A model generated the notes under the pieces. That model searched no databases. It was not told where the DNA came from and saw only the letters and a program-made list of their open reading frames with translations. From the NCBI RefSeq assembly GCF_001421015.2, contig NZ_CP013023.1:1357501-1421500 (forward strand): DNA of 64,000 bases. The letters run 5' to 3'. Positions within the stretch are counted from its first letter, which is position 1. Each line of letters begins with the position of its first letter. A program made the translations under genes and the position numbers. The stretch is from Paenibacillus bovis. Its GTDB lineage: Bacteria > Bacillota > Bacilli > Paenibacillales > Paenibacillaceae. Of this stretch, positions 58,915 to 64,000 are shown piece by piece.

Positions 58915-59892
58915 TTATTTTGCCGGCTGGCTGTTCAGGATCATATCCACGAACAATGGAATTTGCGCTTTGGTGGCGATAGGATCGTACCGGTAAAAGG
59001 TATCATAATCATTGTAGAAAATATGATTGTTTTTGGCGGCCGGGAGTGAACTCCAGACCGGCGATTTTTTCAGCTTGTCCAGTGCTTCGCTTTTGCCTTC
59101 GGGATCATAGAAGGTCAGGAACATATAATCTGCGTCATATTCCGGCAGGGCCTCCAGTGACAGCTGGGTCGTCTGCGCATCTTTGGCGATCTTGGCAGGC
59201 ATCTTCAGCTGCAGGGCATCATATACGCTCTGACCACCGCGTCCGGCATTATCGCCAAAGATCCAGAGTGCGTTTTTGTCAGTCAGTTCATACAGCCCCA
59301 CTGTGGTATTGGCATCTACGACGCCTTTGAGCTTCTCGCGTCCGGCAGCCGCTTCTTTGTCGTAATCGGCGAGGAACTGCTTGGCCTGTTCGGTATTACC
59401 TGTCAGATCACCGAACAGATTGACCGTTTCGCGGATATTTTTGGCGGTACCGTATGGAATATGAACGGTTGGTGCAATTTTGGACAGTGCTTCGTAATTG
59501 TCATCGTACATCACGACGATCAGATCCGGATCAAGCTCCAGGATTTTCTCCATATTCAGTGGTGTACCCACATCAGCTGTTTTGTGTTCAGCCAGTTTGT
59601 CTTTGATAAAAGGATTCTTGAACGCGGTCGGTTCGACACCGATTACATTCGCATCTACCGTCAGCAGCTCACCGCCGTAATAATCGGTGACGATACGCTG
59701 AGGCTTGGCAGGAATCGTGATTTTGCCTTTGTCGGTATCATACTCGCGAGTGGCTGGAGCAGTAGCAGCTGCTTCGCCAGCTGTGTTGGTTGCCGAAGAT
59801 GTACTGCCTGTAGAGCTGCCGCCGCATGCGGTTACAATAACAGACAGAGCCAGTATCAGAGCGAGCAGAAGTGAAGATTTGTGCTTGAACAT
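58915..59892 (-). CDS. Iron-siderophore ABC transporter binding lipoprotein
   Basis: The 325-residue lipoprotein has a signal peptide with lipobox VTAC (Cys23), a serine/threonine/alanine-rich linker and a FecB/FhuD-type domain (PQRIVTDYYGGELLTVDANVIG, LDPDLIVV, WSSLPAAKNNHIFYND). It should bind a ferric siderophore outside the membrane and hand it to a permease encoded elsewhere. AGGAGG precedes ATG 59892. A Fur box overlaps the promoter, so iron limitation should induce it. No permease or ATPase gene is adjacent. Confidence 0.9.
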   Translation of the reverse strand: MFKHKSSLLLALILALSVIVTACGGSSTGSTSSATNTAGEAAATAPATREYDTDKGKITIPAKPQRIVTDYYGGELLTVDANVIGVEPTAFKNPFIKDKLAEHKTADVGTPLNMEKILELDPDLIVVMYDDNYEALSKIAPTVHIPYGTAKNIRETVNLFGDLTGNTEQAKQFLADYDKEAAAGREKLKGVVDANTTVGLYELTDKNALWIFGDNAGRGGQSVYDALQLKMPAKIAKDAQTTQLSLEALPEYDADYMFLTFYDPEGKSEALDKLKKSPVWSSLPAAKNNHIFYNDYDTFYRYDPIATKAQIPLFVDMILNSQPAK

Positions 59893-59961
59893 AATGACCT
59901 CCTGATTCATGGGGACGCTGTCTCAATAGACAGGGTCGTATGTAAGATTGTGTTATTTTAT

Positions 59962-59980
59962 GATAATGATAATCATTTTC
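59962..59980. promoter_or_regulatory. Fur box
   Basis: GATAATGATAATCATTTTC matches the 19-base Fur consensus in all but one or two positions. On the minus strand it overlaps a TATCAT -10, with TTGTCT 17 bases upstream as -35. Fur with iron would block the siderophore-binding-protein promoter. Confidence 0.9.
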
Positions 59981-60240
59981 ATATGGAAAGACAAGAGGTA
60001 TCCGTAGAGTAGTGTCAAAGTAATAAATATGGAGAAGACCTGGCAGCCCAAATCATAGCAGTTATTCAAGCATTTAAAGAAGAGATATCAACAACAAAAT
60101 ACATTAATTGTAAAAAGTAACACTAAATTGAGATTTCCAATGATTAAATAAGAGAATAAGCCCTTTTTTATTGTGAGTAACTCCTAAATACGGTATATTG
60201 AAATATATGAACATTTTGCAGATGCACGGGATTTAGCAGC

Positions 60241-60260
60241 GTAAACAATAAGCGTTTACA
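60241..60260. promoter_or_regulatory. Inverted repeat, possible cre site
   Basis: GTAAAC-AATAAGC-GTTTAC is an inverted repeat. Read on the minus strand, TGTAAACGCTTATT partly matches the CcpA cre consensus. It lies about 200 bases before the DeoR gene. Nothing else was recognised in 59981-60453. Confidence 0.4.
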
Positions 60261-60453
60261 TCCGGCTGCGATGCAAAATTTGACTGATGCAGCTTAGGCT
60301 CTCTGCAGGTGCAATATACTGGCACCTATCAGCAGTTATTTGATTTTATGATCGATGTCCGACAGGTTCGACGACCTAAATGATAAATATAAAATGGATA
60401 GTAAGCTCGCAGATTAGATTGATAATTTATAATAGTAAGGCCAGGTGTACTCA

Positions 60454-61251
60454 ATGAGCAGCAAAAATCCGAGGCGACAAGACGCATTATCCGCAGCACA
60501 ACGCAAAATGGAAACTCTGCGTATTCTTGAAGCGGAGGGAACTGTCCGGGTGTCCGGGCTGAGCCGCCGTTTTAATGTAACCGAAGAGACCATCCGGCGT
60601 GATCTGGAACGTCTGGAACTGGAAGGAATCGTTGTGCGGACCCACGGGGGAGCCGTATTTAACCGCAACCGTGAACAATATGAATCTCCGGCGATCCAGC
60701 GGGAGACCCAGAACATAGAAGAGAAGAAAGCTATCGTGGAACACGCACTGTCCCTGATCCAGCCGGGAGATGTGATCGCACTCGATGCGAGCACCACCTG
60801 TCTGCATCTGGTGAAGCAGCTGCCCAACCGTCCGCTGACTGTACTCACCTATTCTCTGGCGATTGCCAATGAACTGGTGCCCAAAACCGAAATTAACGTG
60901 ATCCTGATCGGTGGCTATCTGGATCGTGATTCGATGGCGAATACCGGTATTCATGCCGAGAAAATGGTGGAAAGCTATCATGTAGACAAATTTCTGTTCT
61001 CGTGTCACGGCTTTGACCTGACCCGCGGATTGACCGAGCCTTCCGAAGCGCATGTGCAGCTGAAGAAGAAAATTATCGAGATCTCCGATGAACTGATTCT
61101 GCTGACCGACAGCTCCAAATTTCGCCGCAAATCCCTTGTTCGCTTTATGGGCATGGAGGATCTCAACCGCTTCATTACCGATGACCAGCTTCCGGAAGAA
61201 GCGATCCACGAGCTGGAGGAAATGGGCGTTCAGGTAATCGTTGTAGACTAG
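60454..61251 (+). CDS. DeoR-family transcriptional regulator
   Basis: The 265-residue protein has a DeoR helix-turn-helix (VSGLSRRFNVTEETIRRDLERLELEGIV) followed by the signature RTHGGAV. A phosphosugar-binding DeoRC domain follows (VIALDASTTCLHLVKQL, VILIGGYLDRDSM, LTDSSKF). Such proteins repress sugar-use genes until a sugar phosphate binds. The target is unknown because no sugar gene is adjacent. ATG 60454 was chosen over GTG 60445 for spacing to CCAGG. Confidence 0.88.
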   Translation: MSSKNPRRQDALSAAQRKMETLRILEAEGTVRVSGLSRRFNVTEETIRRDLERLELEGIVVRTHGGAVFNRNREQYESPAIQRETQNIEEKKAIVEHALSLIQPGDVIALDASTTCLHLVKQLPNRPLTVLTYSLAIANELVPKTEINVILIGGYLDRDSMANTGIHAEKMVESYHVDKFLFSCHGFDLTRGLTEPSEAHVQLKKKIIEISDELILLTDSSKFRRKSLVRFMGMEDLNRFITDDQLPEEAIHELEEMGVQVIVVD

Positions 61252-61296
61252 ACCTACTTTATACTGTCCTCGCACATTCATGTGGGGGACAGGTTG

Positions 61297-61324
61297 AAGG
61301 CTCCCTGTGAGGAGCCTTTTTTTG
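61297..61324 (+). terminator. Terminator after the DeoR gene
   Basis: AAGGCTCC and GGAGCCTT pair around six bases and are followed by a T run. Confidence 0.88.
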
Positions 61325-61471
61325 TGCGTACATTTCTGCTGCATGGATGATCTACGTGACATATAGGGTAGTGCAGGTTGTGTTGTGCTTTGGGCTCTGT
61401 TGGTTCTATTTGTTCTGGATAGGGAAAGGTTGATTAGTTTTACATAAAGTGTGAATGGGACGCATAGGATG

Positions 61472-61597
61472 GCATCCGCTCCGGAAAGGAATAGGAGCAC
61501 GTCCTCCGGTTAAGCCTGGAGATCCTGAATTGGATAGAGTAAAGGAGGATCTCCAGGCTTAAATGTCGTCCTTTGCTCCTATTTCCTTTCCTGCGCT
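61472..61597. repeat. Hairpin element A, copy 3 (A3)
   Basis: Outer arms GGAAAGGAATAGGAGCA and TGCTCCTATTTCCTTTCC, and inner arms TAAGCCTGGAGATCCT and AGGATCTCCAGGCTTA, rebuild the two-stem plan of A1 and A2 with different bases. The shared wording is CCGCT-CGG-AAGGAATAGG at the start. The loop differs from A1 and A2. Confidence 0.75.
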
Positions 61598-61725
61598 CTG
61601 TGCAGGGAGTATTTGTACCGCTCGCTGTCTGGTTGTACGATTCTCTATGAGCATTCAACTTGAATGTTGACAGTAAAGGTGCATAGTTTAAATATTGCAG
61701 CGACAGGTTGAAGGGGCGAAAATGC

Positions 61726-61789
61726 GGAAGCAAGGAAGCAAGGAAGCAAGGAAGCAAGGAAGCAAGGAAGCAAGGAAGCAAGGAAGCAA
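61726..61789. repeat. Simple tandem repeat, 8-base unit
   Basis: Eight perfect copies of GGAAGCAA occur in noncoding DNA between A3 and B3. Arrays like this change length by slippage. Confidence 0.95.
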
Positions 61790-61971
61790 GGAGATAGGTG
61801 AAAGTTAAAAAGAAGGTAAAAAAGCAATATCAACAGGGTTAGAATAAGCTAAAAACACAGTAGAGAAACTTCAACGAATAAGATCGAGATTTTTGCCGTT
61901 GATTTTAAGTGTTAAATCTTAAATCTTGAATTTTGATCTTTAGTCTTAAACCGAATGGTATAAATTCCGCT

Positions 61972-62096
61972 GAGCGCAGGAAAAGGAATCGTGCTGAAGC
62001 TCTCCTTTAAGATCGTCTATCCACTGCTGCAAGCAGTTATTCAGGATAGACGATCTTAACAGAGAGCGGAAGTACGATCCTTTTACGAAGCGTCTG
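61972..62096. repeat. Hairpin element B, copy 3 (B3)
   Basis: Outer arms AAAAGGAATCGT and ACGATCCTTTT (one bulged A, as in B1 and B2) and inner arms TTAAGATCGTCTATCC and GGATAGACGATCTTAA enclose a small hairpin ACTGC-TGCAA-GCAGT followed by the unpaired TATTCA. This is the same plan as B1 and B2. Confidence 0.8.
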
Positions 62097-62350
62097 CTGC
62101 TCCAGCACTCTATTTCCCCGAGTAGCTTCCTCTTGTCCAAGCAGTTATTCAAGATAGACAATCTCAACAAAGAATGGAAGTACGATCGTTTTACGAAGCG
62201 TCTGCTGCTCCAGCACTCTATTCCCCGAGTAGCGCCCTCTTGTGCAAGCAGTTGTTCAGGATAGACAATCTCAACAGAGAATGGAAGTACGATCGTTTTA
62301 CGAAGCATCTGCTGCTCCAGTACCCTATTCCCCCAAGTAGCTCCCTGTTT
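62030..62350. repeat. Three ~107-base tandem repeats derived from element B3
   Basis: Units start at 62030, 62138 and 62245, each with CAAGCAGTT. They continue through the 3' half of B3 (GGATAGACRATCT, AAGTACGATC, TTTTACGAAGC) and CTGCTGCTCCAG. The second and third copies lack the 5' arm, so only the first folds as a full B element. Open frames here on both strands are periodic artefacts. No real gene lies in 61325-62553. Confidence 0.85.
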
Positions 62351-62553
62351 GCTCAAATAGCTCCTTATCCACCTAACCAGCTCCTTCCGCTCAAATGTAC
62401 AGCCTCTCTCTCCTGCAAAGAAGTTTGCCATTTTCATAAAGATACTTGAAAATGAATAAAGTTAGGAGTACTTTAGAAAAATGACAGATAGTGACACAGA
62501 TCAATAAACAAGATAATCATTAGACTCAGGCGTCTGGAGTGAGGAGAGAATCA

Positions 62554-63825
62554 ATGAAAGCAACGGATGAATACAATTCGTATACTGTAGGCATGGAAGA
62601 TATTGTACGTGCACATCATGTGCTGAGAGATGTTATTGTGCGTACGCCCCTGCAGCGGGATGCGACTTTATCGGAAAAATACGGGTGTGAGATCTACCTG
62701 AAGCGTGAGGATATGCAGGTGGTGCGCTCTTTTAAAATTCGCGGCTCGTACAACCGAATCCGCAGTCTTTCCCATGAGGAGCTTAGCAAGGGCATTGTCT
62801 GTGCCAGTGCGGGTAACCATGCGCAGGGATTTGCCTTTTCCTGCAGACATCTGAATATACGTGGCAAAGTCTATATGCCGAGCACCACGCCGAATCAAAA
62901 GGTGAAAATGGTCAAGAAATTTGGCGGTGATAATGTAGAGGTTATCCTCGTAGGCGATACGTTTGACGATGCGTATGCCCAGGCGATGAAGGTATCTACC
63001 GAGCACGGGATGAGCTTTATTCATCCGTTCGATGATCCCCATATTATCGCGGGTAACGGCACGATCGGAATGGAAATTATGGAGAGTCTGGATACACCGG
63101 CCGATTATGTGTTTGTAACGATTGGCGGTGGCGGGTTGGCTGCGGGTGTCGGGAAATATATTCATACGATCAGCCCTTCGACTCAAATTATCGGGGTAGA
63201 GCCGCTGGGCGCTGCATCGATGAGCGAAGCGATTGCCCGCAATGAAGTGGTTACACTTGATGAGATCGACAAGTTTATCGATGGAGCAGCTGTCAAACGG
63301 GTCGGACAGATGACGTATGATATCTGCCGTGAAGTGCTGGATGATGTGGTCAAAGTGCCGGAAGGTAAAGCCTGCTCCGCTATTCTGGATATGTACAACG
63401 AGAACGCAATTGTCGCCGAACCTGCAGGTGCGCTGCCGGTCGCAGCACTGGATATGTACCGGGAGCAGATCAAGGGCAAAACTGTCGTCTGCATTATCAG
63501 CGGGGGTAACAATGATATCGATCGGATGCAGGAGATCAAAGAACGTTCATTGATCTACGAAGGGTTGAAATACTACTTTACGATCAAATTCCCGCAGCGC
63601 GCAGGTGCTTTGCGTGAATTCCTCGAAAAGGTACTTGGGCCCAATGATGATATTGCCCGTTTTGAATATACCAAAAAGCATAACAAGGAGAACGGTCCGG
63701 CACTTGTCGGTATCGAGCTTAGTTCACCGGATGACTATGGTGCGCTGATCGAGCGGATGGAGAGCCATAATATTCAGTATGTGGAGCTGAACCGCGATCC
63801 GAATCTGTTTAATCTGTTGATCTGA
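62554..63825 (+). CDS. ilvA: Threonine dehydratase (threonine deaminase)
   Basis: IlvA converts threonine to 2-oxobutanoate, the first step to isoleucine. The 423-residue PLP enzyme has the cofactor Lys61 in RSFKIRGSYN, the glycine loop VTIGGGGLAAGVG near 190-200 and IISGGNND. A C-terminal regulatory domain with one ACT-like repeat (YYFTIKFPQRAGALREFLEKVLG) follows. It is the shorter Bacillus-type form. GAGGAGAG precedes ATG 62554. It is not in an ilv operon here. Confidence 0.93.
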   Translation: MKATDEYNSYTVGMEDIVRAHHVLRDVIVRTPLQRDATLSEKYGCEIYLKREDMQVVRSFKIRGSYNRIRSLSHEELSKGIVCASAGNHAQGFAFSCRHLNIRGKVYMPSTTPNQKVKMVKKFGGDNVEVILVGDTFDDAYAQAMKVSTEHGMSFIHPFDDPHIIAGNGTIGMEIMESLDTPADYVFVTIGGGGLAAGVGKYIHTISPSTQIIGVEPLGAASMSEAIARNEVVTLDEIDKFIDGAAVKRVGQMTYDICREVLDDVVKVPEGKACSAILDMYNENAIVAEPAGALPVAALDMYREQIKGKTVVCIISGGNNDIDRMQEIKERSLIYEGLKYYFTIKFPQRAGALREFLEKVLGPNDDIARFEYTKKHNKENGPALVGIELSSPDDYGALIERMESHNIQYVELNRDPNLFNLLI

Positions 63826-63913
63826 TCACCGTTCACCATTTCATAATGAATAGGTGGGCATGCGTATAGATAATCACTGGACCAGCCAAGTAACGGGACG
63901 AGATCGCATAGGT

Positions 63914-63942
63914 TTGGGATTTTGTTCATATTGGGGTATACT
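63914..63942 (+). promoter_or_regulatory. Promoter before the last gene
   Basis: TTGGGA and TATACT are 17 bases apart, about 50 bases before the next start codon. Confidence 0.6.
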
Positions 63943-63990
63943 TGTAAAGTAAGCATATTACAGTTCATAACTACTGAGGAGGATATACCT

Positions 63991-64000
63991 ATGTTCATTA
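63991..64000 (+). CDS. Start of a gene cut by the window end
   Basis: ATGTTCATTA follows a strong GAGGAGG ribosome site (63975-63981) and a promoter. Only Met-Phe-Ile can be read, so no function can be given. Confidence 0.6.

Noticed and set aside
61726..62350. Possible CRISPR array
   Set aside because: The 8-base repeats have no spacers, and the ~107-base units are contiguous with no unique spacers and no cas genes nearby.
61946..62437. 163-codon minus-strand frame with three repeated segments (ECWSSRRFVK)
   Set aside because: The repeats come from noncoding tandem units whose DNA also pairs as hairpins; there is no ribosome site.

Overview
The window looks like a low-to-mid GC Firmicute chromosome, most likely Paenibacillus or a close relative. 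The evidence is a Firmicute 23S-5S-tRNA end, a Bacillus-type purEKBCSQLFMNH(D) cluster behind a guanine riboswitch with a PurBox-like site, a long-form PurC, and genes started by strong GGAGG ribosome sites. The genus is inferred from gene content; no search was run.

Layout: 1-3044 holds the end of an rRNA operon (23S 3' part, 5S) and seven tRNAs. 3103-10353 holds a KAS III enzyme, an Eis-like acetyltransferase, a secreted amidase and topoisomerase III. 10546-20290 is a carbohydrate block: a LacI repressor controlling sucrose hydrolase and a sucrose PTS, then an RpiR regulator, an oxidoreductase, NanE and a GH36 alpha-galactosidase. 20545-21628 carries a DUF1294 protein and a universal stress protein. 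21764-37399 is the complete IMP biosynthesis cluster.

37454-45817 is an AT-rich accessory region. It holds broken tips of an RHS/WapA-type polymorphic toxin alternating with known or probable immunity genes (CPCC domain, barstar domain, a dead CdiI-like gene and unknowns). No full-length RHS gene is present. A colicin-type immunity gene (47156) and a frameshifted secreted protein (46286) lie just beyond. 47474-54808 has a soluble chemoreceptor and an operon for an unidentified sugar or sugar acid: a LacI regulator, an epimerase-kinase fusion, an MFS carrier, and a hexulose-phosphate synthase/isomerase pair. 55058-63825 carries an amino-acid ABC transporter with fused binding protein and permease, a nucleoside hydrolase, a Fur-controlled siderophore-binding lipoprotein, a DeoR regulator and threonine dehydratase. 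A new gene begins at 63991.

The most interesting signal lies outside the genes. Two families of long hairpin elements (called A and B here) occur three times each, always as an A-then-B pair. Two pairs fill roughly 780-base gaps inside the purine operon and one lies between the DeoR gene and ilvA. Stem differences between copies are compensatory, which argues for a conserved folded RNA or a palindromic mobile element. The RHS/immunity array is the second main point of interest.
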